A stretch of 64,000 bases of DNA from Brevundimonas nasdae (GTDB lineage: Bacteria > Pseudomonadota > Alphaproteobacteria > Caulobacterales > Caulobacteraceae). Below are positions 17,293 to 24,990 of this stretch, piece by piece (the first letter of the stretch is position 1; each line of letters opens with the position of its first letter). The translations under genes and the position numbers were made by a program. The notes beneath the pieces were generated by a model. It saw only the letters and a list, made by a program, of their open reading frames with translations. It had not been told where the DNA came from and did not search any database. Where the stretch lies: positions 186,001 to 250,000 of the forward strand of contig NZ_JAEPWN010000004.1 of the NCBI RefSeq assembly GCF_016654005.1. Reading direction: 5' to 3'.

Positions 17293-18062
17293 GCGAACAT
17301 ATCCGCACTGAACTGTCGGATGGCGTGCTGAGCGTCACCCTGAGCCGGGCCGACAAGAAGAACGCCATCACCCAGGCGATGTACGCCGCCCTGTCGGACG
17401 CGATGGAGCGGGCCAAGGCCGATGACGCCATTCGCGCGGTGCTGCTGCGCGCCGAGGGCGACAGCTTCTCGGCCGGCAATGATATCGGCGACTTCATCGC
17501 CATCGGTTCACAGACCGAAAAGCCGTTCGATATGTCGGTGTTCCGGTACCTGAAGTCGCTGGCTGATCTGGACAAGCCGCTGGTGGCGGCGGTGAAGGGG
17601 CGGGCGGTCGGCATCGGCCTGACCATGCTGCTGCATTGCGATCTGGTGGTGGTGGCCGATGACGCCCTGCTGTCGGTTCCGTTCGTCAATCTGGCCCTGG
17701 CGCCCGAGGCGGCGTCCAGCCTGCTGCTTCCGGCGGCCATCGGTCATCAGCGCGCGTTTGAACTGTTCGCCCTGGGCGAGGTGATCGACGGCAAGACGGC
17801 GCTTTCGTGGGGATTGGCCAACCGCGCGGTTCCGGCGGGCGATGTCGATGCGGCGGCGGCGGAACTGGCGGCCAAGGTGGCGGCGCGCGCGCCGAACTCG
17901 ATCCGCAAGACCAAACGCCTGATGCGCGACGCCGAGGCCCTGTGGGTTCTGATGCAGCGCGAGGGCGAAGCCTTTGGCTCGCAGATGAAGAGCCCCGAGG
18001 CGATGGAGGCCTTCACCGCCTTCACCCAGAAGCGGGCGCCGGACTTCTCCAAGCTGGGCTGA
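17289..18062 (+). CDS. Enoyl-CoA hydratase/isomerase family protein
   Basis: A 257-residue crotonase-fold protein. The oxyanion-hole segments are visible: the first around EGDSFSAGNDIGDF and the second in GRAVGIGLTMLLHCDLVV. The start ATG overlaps the MBL hydrolase stop (ATGA), showing translational coupling. The second loop lacks the usual Glu pair of classical enoyl-CoA hydratases, so it could instead be an isomerase or a hydrolase of the superfamily; the exact substrate is not assigned. Confidence 0.9.
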   Translation: MSEHIRTELSDGVLSVTLSRADKKNAITQAMYAALSDAMERAKADDAIRAVLLRAEGDSFSAGNDIGDFIAIGSQTEKPFDMSVFRYLKSLADLDKPLVAAVKGRAVGIGLTMLLHCDLVVVADDALLSVPFVNLALAPEAASSLLLPAAIGHQRAFELFALGEVIDGKTALSWGLANRAVPAGDVDAAAAELAAKVAARAPNSIRKTKRLMRDAEALWVLMQREGEAFGSQMKSPEAMEAFTAFTQKRAPDFSKLG

Positions 18063-18127
18063 TCGCGGTCGCGCCTTGATTTGGCGCTGCTTTGGTCCTA
18101 GGTGCGCGCGCCCACACCGGAGCGCAG

Positions 18128-18625
18128 ATGTCGCACGCCCTTGCCCTGTCGGCGGCCCGCAGCCGCATTGAAGCCGAGACTGCGGCTGACGCCGAAGGCG
18201 TGGAGGCGCTGGTCATGGCCGCCTTCGGGCCGGGCCGTTTCGCCAAGACGGCGGAGCGCCTGCGCGAAGGCTCGCGTGCGGCAGCGGGGTTCGTTGTTCG
18301 CGAGAGCGGGCGGATTATCGGCTCGGTGCGTCTGTGGCCGGTGATGGTGGGGGAAACCCACGCGCTGTTCCTGGGGCCGATCGCGGTTGACGCCGCCAGC
18401 CGCAGCGACGGCCTGGGCGCTGAACTGGTGCAGGCCTGTGTGGACTATGCCCGGACAGCGGGCATCGGCGGCATTCTTCTGGTCGGAGATCCTCCGTATT
18501 TCGGACGGTTCGGCTTTGCGCCCGCGCCGGAGGCCGTTCTGTCGGGACCGGTCGATCGGCGCCGCCTGCTGTGGCTGGGCGTTCAGGTCGAGGCCGTGCG
18601 GGGCGCCGTCTCCATCGCCTTCTGA
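18128..18625 (+). CDS. GNAT-family N-acetyltransferase
   Basis: A 165-residue acetyltransferase. The acetyl-CoA-binding region is LGPIAVDAASRSDGLGAELVQACVDYARTA, with the R/S-x-x-G-x-G/A turn, and the following strand reads GILLVGDPPYFGRFGF. That last segment resembles the YhbS-like subgroup that acts on small molecules or proteins. The start at ATG 18128 gives the usual family length. The substrate is unknown and the gene seems to stand alone. Confidence 0.88.
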   Translation: MSHALALSAARSRIEAETAADAEGVEALVMAAFGPGRFAKTAERLREGSRAAAGFVVRESGRIIGSVRLWPVMVGETHALFLGPIAVDAASRSDGLGAELVQACVDYARTAGIGGILLVGDPPYFGRFGFAPAPEAVLSGPVDRRRLLWLGVQVEAVRGAVSIAF

Positions 18626-18724
18626 AGCCAGTCTCCCCCAGATTAACCGCCATCCCTAACCCGGATGGATGATACCCGTCCCCGAAGCGCCACCGCACGA
18701 TGCATCCCCTGAATGGAGGTCGTG

Positions 18725-19150
18725 ATGTTGCGGCGGCGAGGTGCTGGGATTCTGGGAGCGTTCGTGTTTTCGATCGCGATCTGGATGGCCCTTGTCTGCA
18801 GCGTACTGGCGGCGACCGGTTCTGAACAGCGCCTGATAGAGCGCGTCAATCAGGCCGTGAATCGTGAAATCAGCTTCCAGTCGGATGATGAGCAATATGG
18901 CCGCGATGTTATTGCGGTCGAGCCGTCATCGAAGCGCGGCGACTGTGACGACTATGTTTTCACCAAGCTGGCGCGCCTGTTTCAGGCGGGGTTTCCGGGT
19001 GAGCGGATGGCGGTGCTTCGGGTCATCAATGAAAAAGGCGCGCCCCATGCCGTGCTGGTCATCGACGGCGATTGGGTGCTGGACAACCGCTTCGCCTGGA
19101 TCGAGCACAAGGCGACGCTGGAGCGGTATGGATATCGGTTTCCCATCTGA
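18725..19150 (+). CDS. Bacterial transglutaminase-like cysteine proteinase (BTLCP-type)
   Basis: From ATG 18725, which has GGAGGT four bases upstream, the protein is 141 residues; an ATG 12 bases earlier would use part of that ribosome site. An N-terminal signal peptide leads to the periplasm. The catalytic triad of the BTLCP (LapG-related) family is visible: Cys in RGDCDDYVFTK, His in APHAVLVIDGDWVLD and Asp in VLDNRFAW. It is shorter than LapG, and no adhesin or c-di-GMP receptor partner is nearby, so the substrate is open. Confidence 0.82.
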   Translation: MLRRRGAGILGAFVFSIAIWMALVCSVLAATGSEQRLIERVNQAVNREISFQSDDEQYGRDVIAVEPSSKRGDCDDYVFTKLARLFQAGFPGERMAVLRVINEKGAPHAVLVIDGDWVLDNRFAWIEHKATLERYGYRFPI

Positions 19151-19201
19151 TCCTCGTGAGCGGCGGTGACGAAACGCTCCGGCGCGCCTAAGTCATAGGG
19201 C

Positions 19202-19744
19202 ATGACTGAGAAAACCGGATTGGAGGCCGTTGCGGAGGCGGCGAAACAGGCGCCGGGACGCGGACTGCCGCCCGTTCATCTGTGGAACCCGCAGCATTGC
19301 GGCGACATCGACATCCTGATCCGTGCGGACGGGGTGTGGATGCACGAGGGATCGCCCATCGGACGTGAGGCGCTGGTGCGGCTGTTCTCGACCGTGCTGA
19401 GAAAAGACCCCGACGGCTATCATCTGGTCACGCCGGTCGAGAAGATGCGGATCGAGGTCGAGGACCTGCCGTTCCGTGCGGTGTCGATGCAGCGAGACGG
19501 CGACAGTCTGGTCTTCACCACCGATGTCGGTGATCAGGTGCGGGCGGGGCCGGATGATCCCATCGTGGTCGAGACCGACGCGGCGACCGGCGAACCCGCG
19601 CCGCGCGTGCATGTTCGGCGCGACCTCTGGGCGCGGATCGCGCGGTCTGTCTTCTATGATCTGGTCGAGACGGCCGATGAGGTCGATGGACGGCTGGTGG
19701 TGCGCTCCGGCGGTCAGGCCTTTGATCTGGGGGCGCTGTCGTGA
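19202..19744 (+). CDS. DUF1285 domain-containing protein
   Basis: A 180-residue protein whose sequence matches DUF1285 throughout (PPVHLWNPQHCGDIDILI, IGREALVRLFSTVLRKD, YHLVTPVEKMRIEVEDLPF). The family is widespread in proteobacteria and of unknown function. Its stop overlaps the GTG start of the Nudix gene, and that gene in turn overlaps the CCA-transferase gene. The three are therefore translationally coupled, which suggests a role in nucleotide or tRNA housekeeping. Confidence 0.9.
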   Translation: MTEKTGLEAVAEAAKQAPGRGLPPVHLWNPQHCGDIDILIRADGVWMHEGSPIGREALVRLFSTVLRKDPDGYHLVTPVEKMRIEVEDLPFRAVSMQRDGDSLVFTTDVGDQVRAGPDDPIVVETDAATGEPAPRVHVRRDLWARIARSVFYDLVETADEVDGRLVVRSGGQAFDLGALS

Positions 19745-20403
19745 GTCTGGACACCCTGAGAGAGCGGTTGGTCGAGCGTCTGGCGCCGGTTGAGACGTGG
19801 CGGCCCGACGCCAAGGGCGTGCGGTCGGATTTCGACCTGAACCCGATGGTCGAGCGGCCGGTGAAGACTTTGCGTCCCGCGGCTGTCCTGATCCCCATCG
19901 TGGCGCGGCCCGAGGGGGCGACTGTGCTGCTGACCCGACGGGCCGACACCCTGGCCAGCCATACGGGCCAGATCGCATTTCCGGGCGGTCGTCTGGACCC
20001 CGGAGAGAATGCGGTTCACGCCGCCCTGCGCGAGGCCGATGAAGAGGTCGCGCTGAAACGCGACGCGGTCGAGGTTCTGGGCCTGTCCGACACCTATGAG
20101 ACGGGGACCGGATTTCTGGTGACGCCGGTGATCGGCTGGCTGCGCGAACCGCCGGTGGTGACCCCGTCGCCGGACGAGGTCGCCGAGGTGTTTGAAACGC
20201 CCTGGGACTTTCTGATGGACGCCGCCAACCATCGCCGCGACTTTTACGACATGGACGCCGGGCTCAGACGCTGGTTCTGGGCCATGCCGTGGGGCGAACG
20301 CTACATCTGGGGCGTGACAGCCAGCATCCTGAAAGGTCTGCACGCGCGGCTGTACGGCGACGAAGCCGAACCGGACGCCGCGGCGGACGAGGACGCGGCG
20401 TGA
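19741..20403 (+). CDS. Nudix hydrolase, CoA pyrophosphatase type
   Basis: A 220-residue protein. It carries the Nudix box (GGRLDPGENAVHAALREADEE) preceded by LLTRRADTLASHTGQIAFPGG, the extra signature of coenzyme A diphosphatases (NudL/PCD1 group). It probably hydrolyses CoA or its oxidised forms to 3',5'-ADP and phosphopantetheine. The GTG start at 19741 overlaps the previous stop (GTGA), and the stop overlaps the next gene's start in the same way. Confidence 0.92.
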   Translation: MSLDTLRERLVERLAPVETWRPDAKGVRSDFDLNPMVERPVKTLRPAAVLIPIVARPEGATVLLTRRADTLASHTGQIAFPGGRLDPGENAVHAALREADEEVALKRDAVEVLGLSDTYETGTGFLVTPVIGWLREPPVVTPSPDEVAEVFETPWDFLMDAANHRRDFYDMDAGLRRWFWAMPWGERYIWGVTASILKGLHARLYGDEAEPDAAADEDAA

Positions 20404-21602
20404 CGGTTTCGATGGCGGATCAGCCGTGGCTGACGGCGGCGGCGACGCGGGCCGTGATGAAGGCGCTGGAGGGGGCGGGCGGTCCCGGCTGCGCGCGTTT
20501 TGTCGGTGGCTGCGTGCGAAACAGCCTGATGGGGCAGGGCGTCGACGACATCGACATCGCCACGCGGTTGCGGCCCGAACAGACGATTGCGGCCCTGAAG
20601 GCGGCGGGCCTGAAGGCCGTGCCGACCGGGGTCGAGCATGGCACGGTGACCGGCGTGTCGGAACGCCAACCCTATGAGATCACGACCCTGCGGCGCGACG
20701 TGGAGACCGATGGACGGCGCGCGGTGGTGGCCTTCACCGAGGATTGGGCCGAAGATGCGGCGCGTCGGGATTTCCGGCTGAACGCCCTATACGCCGACGC
20801 CGATGGGACGGTGTTCGACCCGACCGGCGGCGGGCTGGAGGACGCGGCGGCGGGGCGGATCGTCTTCGTCGGTGAGGCCGAGACGCGCATTCGCGAAGAC
20901 TATCTGCGGATCCTGCGGTTCTTCCGGTTTTACGCCTGGTACGGGCAGGGTGCGCCGGACGCGGTCGGGCTGGCGGCCTGCGGGGCGCTGAAGGACGGCA
21001 TGGGCCAGTTGTCCGCCGAGCGGGTGTCCAGGGAGTTGCTGAAGCTGCTGGCCGCGCCTGATCCGCGCCCGTCCGTCCGGGCGATGCAGGACAGCGGGGT
21101 CCTGGCGCAGGTGCTGCCGGACGTGCAGCCGCTGGCGGTGTTCGAGGCCCTGTGCGGGCTGAGCGATGATCCGGTCCTGCGGCTGTCGGCCCTGCTGCCG
21201 ACGGATGAGGCGGCGGTGGTGCGGATCGCGGGGGCTTTGCGCCTGTCGAATGCTGTGCGCGACAGGCTGGCGGCCATTGTCGCGGACGGACCGACGGTTT
21301 CACCGGACATGGGCGAGGTCGCGGCGCGGGCGGCGATCTATCGACTGGGCCAGCGCGCGTTTCAGGATCGGCTGCGTTTGGCGCAAGCCGCCACGGGCGG
21401 CGACGGCGAGGCCTTGCGGCAGTTTGCCGAGGCCTGGTCCGCGCCCAGGATGCCGGTCGGCGGGCGCGAGCTGGCGAAGATGGGCGTGAAGCCGGGGCCG
21501 GAGACGGGGCGCATCCTCAAGGCGTTTGAGGCGGGCTGGATCGCCGACGACTTCCCCGAGGACGGCCATGAGGACCGCCTGCGGGGGTTGGTCGCGAATT
21601 AA
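20400..21602 (+). CDS. CCA tRNA nucleotidyltransferase / poly(A) polymerase family
   Basis: Adds or repairs the 3' CCA end of tRNAs. From GTG 20400 the protein has 400 residues and overlaps the Nudix stop as GTGA; ATG 20412 is an alternative. The nucleotidyltransferase head has RFVGGCVRNSLMGQ followed by DDIDIAT, with the two catalytic Asp residues. The nucleotide-recognition motif RRDFRLNALYAD and the neck region ILRFFRFYAWYG follow. Length and motifs fit the alphaproteobacterial class II enzyme. Confidence 0.94.
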   Translation: MTVSMADQPWLTAAATRAVMKALEGAGGPGCARFVGGCVRNSLMGQGVDDIDIATRLRPEQTIAALKAAGLKAVPTGVEHGTVTGVSERQPYEITTLRRDVETDGRRAVVAFTEDWAEDAARRDFRLNALYADADGTVFDPTGGGLEDAAAGRIVFVGEAETRIREDYLRILRFFRFYAWYGQGAPDAVGLAACGALKDGMGQLSAERVSRELLKLLAAPDPRPSVRAMQDSGVLAQVLPDVQPLAVFEALCGLSDDPVLRLSALLPTDEAAVVRIAGALRLSNAVRDRLAAIVADGPTVSPDMGEVAARAAIYRLGQRAFQDRLRLAQAATGGDGEALRQFAEAWSAPRMPVGGRELAKMGVKPGPETGRILKAFEAGWIADDFPEDGHEDRLRGLVAN

Positions 21603-21641
21603 GCATTCTATCGACATTTTCAGTATGCCGACCTCCTAATT

Positions 21642-21770
21642 CGTCATTCCGGGGCTGAGCGGAGCGAAGAACCCGGAACCCAGGGGCGTAGTCGCTTTGC
21701 TGAAGGCGTTGGACGCTGGACGCACGCCTCCTGGCTTCCGGGTTCGTCCTTCGGACGTCCCGGAATGACG
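21642..21770. repeat. REP-like composite palindrome, long form
   Basis: Outer arms CGTCATTCCGG (21642-21652) and CCGGAATGACG (21760-21770) enclose inner inverted segments around CCCGGAACCCAGG and CCTGGCTTCCGGG. It fills most of the gap between the convergent CCA-transferase and EEP genes. Confidence 0.85.
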
Positions 21771-21804
21771 GTTCGAGGCTGAATTTTGATTAGGTCTAAG
21801 CGTC

Positions 21805-22758
21805 CTATCGCGCCGCGCGGGTGAACTCGGTGATGACCGGGCGGTGATCCGAGCCCGTCGGCTGGCCGATCCGGCGGCTGAGCAGGGCCAGGTCGGGCGA
21901 GCGGTAGACCTGGTCGATGTTGATGTTGATGAAGGCGGGGGCCTGGCTGGGCCAGGTGCCGGGCCAGCCGGGCGCGGGGATCAGGCCCATGTCCGCCTGA
22001 ATCTGTTTGCCGATGCGGGCGCTGGAGACGCTGTTGAAATCGCCTGCGACGATGACCGGATGATCGGGCGCGGCGAGGCGACGCTCGGTCAGGGCCATGA
22101 CCTGTGTGATCTGGCCCCACTGATATTGATAGGGCCAGGGGCGGGTCAGGTGGACGCCGAAGACATTGAGCGGGCCAAGCGGGGTTTCGACCTCGGCGCC
22201 GACGGCCTGAAGCCCGTCCTGCCGGGACGGCAGCTTCTGGGTGATGGGGAAACGCGAAGCGATCACTGAACGCGAGGCGCCGGTGGTCGGGTCCAGGCGG
22301 CCGTTGATGGCGCGGTGCGGGTAACCGGCCAGCAGTTCCTCGACATGGGCGGACGGCGCCGCGCCGAACTCGACCAGCACGATGATGTCGGGATCGGCCG
22401 CGGCGATGGATCGGCGCATGGCCTGAACATTGGTATTCTCGACCCACAGATTGGCGGAATAGAGCCGGATCACGGGCTGGCCGGGCTGGGGCGCGCCCCT
22501 GGTCGGCGTCAACTGCGGCCAGACGGCGACCAGCAGCACCAGCGACGACAGAACCCCGAGGGCGGCGGCCGGCCACAGGCGCACGATCAGGCAGATCAGG
22601 GTGAAGACGGCAGCGGCGACCAGCACCGGCGCCGTGAACTGGGCCAGAATGTCCACCCAACGATGGCCGATGCCGGACAGGGCGGCGACGCCGAACCCGG
22701 ACAGGCCCACAAGGATCGCACTCGCAGCCAGATTGGCCGCCAGTTTCAGCAAGGACAT
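21805..22758 (-). CDS. Endonuclease/exonuclease/phosphatase family membrane protein
   Basis: A 317-residue protein with three N-terminal hydrophobic segments (about residues 5-80) followed by an EEP-fold domain. The EEP motifs are present: YSANLWVEN, VLVEFG with the metal-binding Glu, VFGVHLTRPW, VAGDFNS and TGSDHRPVI at the end. The topology and motifs match the membrane EEP proteins that may act on phospholipids, nucleic acids or phosphoesters outside the cytoplasm. ATG 22758 is preferred over the TTG directly before it. Confidence 0.88.
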   Translation of the reverse strand: MSLLKLAANLAASAILVGLSGFGVAALSGIGHRWVDILAQFTAPVLVAAAVFTLICLIVRLWPAAALGVLSSLVLLVAVWPQLTPTRGAPQPGQPVIRLYSANLWVENTNVQAMRRSIAAADPDIIVLVEFGAAPSAHVEELLAGYPHRAINGRLDPTTGASRSVIASRFPITQKLPSRQDGLQAVGAEVETPLGPLNVFGVHLTRPWPYQYQWGQITQVMALTERRLAAPDHPVIVAGDFNSVSSARIGKQIQADMGLIPAPGWPGTWPSQAPAFININIDQVYRSPDLALLSRRIGQPTGSDHRPVITEFTRAAR

Positions 22759-22813
22759 CAAGGATTGCCTTTCGTTGTGAACGCTGATCCGAATGCGGCG
22801 TTAGGGACGCGAC

Positions 22814-23275
22814 ATGGCCAAGTGCACGATCAGGGATATCGAGAACATCTGGTCCAATGTCGAGGGGATCAAGAAGTTGTCGGACCGCGTGATCGGTTTT
22901 GGACCGTTCGGCGTCGGCATGGACGGCCTGCTGACCTGGGTGCCGATCGTGGGCACCGTCTATACGGTCGGCACCGGCGGGTGGCTGATGTGGCAGGGCC
23001 TGCGCGCCAAGGCGACGCCTGCGACCCTGGCGCGGATGGCGGCCTATATGGCGGTGGATGCTGCGACCGGAACCGTGCCGATCGCAGGCGACGTGGTGGA
23101 CACCTTCTTCCCCGGCCAGTTGCTGGCCGCAGGAGCCTTGCAGAAACATATCGAGTCCACCCACTGGGTCGAGGATTCTGAGGCCAACGCCAAGGCCAGC
23201 GGCGATCACGCCAGGCATCTGGAGACAGTCCAGGCGGACAAGAAGCTGCGCCGCATCGTCTATCTGCACGACTGA
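22814..23275 (+). CDS. DUF4112 domain-containing protein
   Basis: A 153-residue protein with the DUF4112 pattern: an N-terminal helix, FGPFGVGMDGLLTWVPIVGT, and a hydrophobic DAATGTVPIAGDVVDTFF segment. Both glycine/proline-rich hydrophobic stretches are probably membrane-embedded. The family has no established function. The gene stands alone between the divergent EEP gene and the phage-derived gene that follows. Confidence 0.88.
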   Translation: MAKCTIRDIENIWSNVEGIKKLSDRVIGFGPFGVGMDGLLTWVPIVGTVYTVGTGGWLMWQGLRAKATPATLARMAAYMAVDAATGTVPIAGDVVDTFFPGQLLAAGALQKHIESTHWVEDSEANAKASGDHARHLETVQADKKLRRIVYLHD

Positions 23276-23391
23276 AATAGGTGCGAAAGCGCGGGGCTGC
23301 GCGCGCATCTGGTCGAACGATTTCCATGTAAAACAATGGCCTGAATGGCGCATCGGGCAATCTGCGCGCCTGAGTCCGGCCTGGACGCAGA

Positions 23392-23418
23392 CTGATCTCC
23401 AACGACAACGGAGATCAG
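23392..23418 (+). promoter_or_regulatory. Hairpin hiding the ribosome-binding site of the DUF2793 gene
   Basis: CTGATCTCC (23392-23400) and GGAGATCAG (23410-23418) form a perfect 9-bp stem with a 9-base loop. The Shine-Dalgarno GGAG (23410-23413), 8 bases before the ATG at 23422, lies inside the 3' arm, so the folded form should block initiation. Confidence 0.65.
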
Positions 23419-23421
23419 CCA

Positions 23422-24609
23422 ATGAGCGACGACTTCAGCGCGCGTCTGGCCCTGCCTTATCTGGCGGCGGGGCAGATGCAGAAACATGTGACCCTGAATG
23501 AGGCCCTGACGCGGCTGGACGCGCTGACGGCGACAGCGGTGGTCAGCGCCACGACAGCGGCCCAGCCGTCTGATGCGGCGGACGGGGCGCTCTACATCCT
23601 GCCTGCGGGTGCGACGGGCGCCGCGTGGGCCGGGCGCGCAGCCGGGGCGCTGATGCGGTTCGAGGCGGGGGGCTGGGCGCAGGTCGCCGCGCCCGTCGGT
23701 CTGGTCGCGGTGGTTCTGGACACCCAGTCGGTCTTGGTGCGCGCGCCCGGCGAGTGGCGTCCGCTGGGCGGCCTGCTGGGCGAGGTGCAGAACCTGTCGC
23801 GTCTGGGCGTCGGCACCACTGCGGATGCGGGCAATCCGGTCGCGGTCAAGGCGGGCAAGATGCTGTTCACCGCGCTGGAGGTCGAGGCGGGCGGCGACGG
23901 CGATCTGCGAATGACCCTGAACAAACAGGGCGCGGCGGACGTGTTGTCACTTCTGTTCCAGAGCGGCTGGGGCGGACGGGCGGAACTGGGCCTGGTCGGA
24001 GATGATGACTTCAGCCTGAAGGTCAGCGCGGATGGCGGGACATGGACGCGGGCCTTCGCCGTGGATCGCGCGACCGGGCGCGTGGACTTCGACCAGGGCG
24101 CGACGCGGCGCGAAACGACCGTCTTCACGGCAAACGGCAGCTATGTCCCGCCCGCCTGGGCGCGTTGGGTTGAGGCGGTGTGCGTCGGCGGCGGGGCGGC
24201 GGGCGTTCTCGGGGTCGGGCTGCTGTTGCTGGGCGGGGTGGGGTTCCGCTGGGATCCGTTCAATCACTCCCAGCGGCGGCTGGAGGCGGCGCAGGCTGAG
24301 GCCGAGCACGGTCGTCTGGAGGCGGCGGCGCGCAGATTGGAAACCGCCGCTGCAGTCCAACAGACCCGCCGCCTCGATCAGTTTCACCAACAACAGACGG
24401 CGACGGCGCGGACGACCGCCATCGCCGTCGAACAGGCCAGGAGCGCCGATGATGTACAAACCCCTCTGGACGCCCGCCGCGCTGAGCGTCTGCGCGGCCA
24501 TGATCGCGAGCTGTGCCGCCTCGCCCCCGATCTCGACGGTTGCGCCGGTGCGGCTGGTCCTGCCGGAGGCGGCGATGCGGCCCTGCGCCCTGGCGGTGCT
24601 GCCGCCTGA
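23422..24609 (+). CDS. DUF2793 phage/GTA tail protein fused to an inner-membrane spanin (Rz-like)
   Basis: A 395-residue ORF made of two unrelated halves. Residues 1-250 match the DUF2793 tail-associated protein of alphaproteobacterial phages and gene transfer agents (for example LALPYLAAGQMQKHVTLNEA and a FTANGSYVPP-type strand). These proteins normally end in a long Gly-rich tip starting VEAVCVGGG. Here that tip is interrupted after a few residues by a transmembrane segment (about 257-275) and an Ala/Arg/Glu coiled coil with PLDARRAERLRGHDRELC, the pattern of an i-spanin. This looks like a deletion fusing two lysis/tail-module genes. A GTG at 24178 could start the spanin alone (143 residues). 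Confidence 0.75.
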   Translation: MSDDFSARLALPYLAAGQMQKHVTLNEALTRLDALTATAVVSATTAAQPSDAADGALYILPAGATGAAWAGRAAGALMRFEAGGWAQVAAPVGLVAVVLDTQSVLVRAPGEWRPLGGLLGEVQNLSRLGVGTTADAGNPVAVKAGKMLFTALEVEAGGDGDLRMTLNKQGAADVLSLLFQSGWGGRAELGLVGDDDFSLKVSADGGTWTRAFAVDRATGRVDFDQGATRRETTVFTANGSYVPPAWARWVEAVCVGGGAAGVLGVGLLLLGGVGFRWDPFNHSQRRLEAAQAEAEHGRLEAAARRLETAAAVQQTRRLDQFHQQQTATARTTAIAVEQARSADDVQTPLDARRAERLRGHDRELCRLAPDLDGCAGAAGPAGGGDAALRPGGAAA

Positions 24610-24748
24610 CCCCACCCTGGGCGATCTGGAGGCAGTCTATGTCGAGCGCGGCGCCCAGATTGTCGCCTGCGACGGCGCGCGTCGTCTGGCGGTGGAGACG
24701 CTGGAGGCCGAGCGAAACGCGAATGCGGTGCGCGCGAAGAAGCCCTGA
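24449..24748 (+). CDS. Outer-membrane spanin-like lipoprotein (Rz1-like), overlapping the i-spanin out of frame
   Basis: A 98-99 residue ORF in a different frame, starting at the tandem ATGs at 24449/24452 inside the spanin half of the preceding gene and ending 139 bases after it. It has a short signal peptide and a lipobox (MIASC, Cys22), then a Pro-rich stretch (SPPISTVAPVRLVLPEAA) and a charged C-terminus. A small lipoprotein nested out of frame at the end of a coiled-coil membrane protein is the classic Rz/Rz1 arrangement for disrupting the outer membrane in lysis. The family call is by architecture, not by sequence identity. Confidence 0.65.
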   Translation: MMYKPLWTPAALSVCAAMIASCAASPPISTVAPVRLVLPEAAMRPCALAVLPPDPTLGDLEAVYVERGAQIVACDGARRLAVETLEAERNANAVRAKKP

Positions 24749-24779
24749 TCCGGCAGGCCAAGCTTAGCGGCAAAAACGA

Positions 24780-24819
24780 CTCGGCATTTTCTGCCCCATG
24801 CCGGGCGGGAAATGCCGAG
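24780..24819. promoter_or_regulatory. Inverted repeat about 100-135 bases upstream of the first flagellin promoter start
   Basis: CTCGGCATTT (24780-24789) and AAATGCCGAG (24810-24819) are perfect arms around a GC-rich centre containing ATGCCGGGCGGG. The position fits an upstream enhancer such as the FlbD-bound ftr sites of Caulobacter flagellar promoters. It could instead end transcription of the spanin gene. Confidence 0.45.
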
Positions 24820-24890
24820 CTGGACGCTGAGGTTCTGAGAAATAATCAACAAAATCAGTGATGATGTCGTGAGCAAGGCACGCGTCAGAC

Positions 24891-24906
24891 TGGCCTCGTC
24901 CTTGCT
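24891..24906 (+). promoter_or_regulatory. Sigma-54 promoter of the first flagellin gene
   Basis: TGGCCTCGTCCTTGCT matches TGGCAC-N5-TTGCW with exact -24/-12 spacing, differing only at two positions of the -24 box. Transcription would start near 24916-24917, just before the leader hairpin at 24919. Class IV flagellin genes of Caulobacter use sigma-54, which supports the assignment. Confidence 0.7.
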
Positions 24907-24918
24907 CCAGTGGATGCG

Positions 24919-24990
24919 GAGCAAAATGCTCTCGACCGCCAAAACGGCGTCGAAAAAACACAGAAGTGAAAAAAGACAGCCAAAATGGCT
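24919..24990 (+). promoter_or_regulatory. Flagellin 5' leader with three A4-loop hairpins (copy 1)
   Basis: Three short hairpins share an A-rich loop: GAGCAAAATGCTC (24919-24931), CGCCAAAACGGCG (24937-24949) and AGCCAAAATGGCT (24978-24990). The last contains the flagellin ATG at 24985. All three recur before the next two flagellins. The middle stem differs there by a compensatory base-pair swap. Confidence 0.7.

Noticed and set aside
24749-24984. flaF/flbT genes near the flagellins
   Set aside because: No ORF with FlaF or FlbT features in the gaps of the flagellin island; these regulators must be elsewhere if present.
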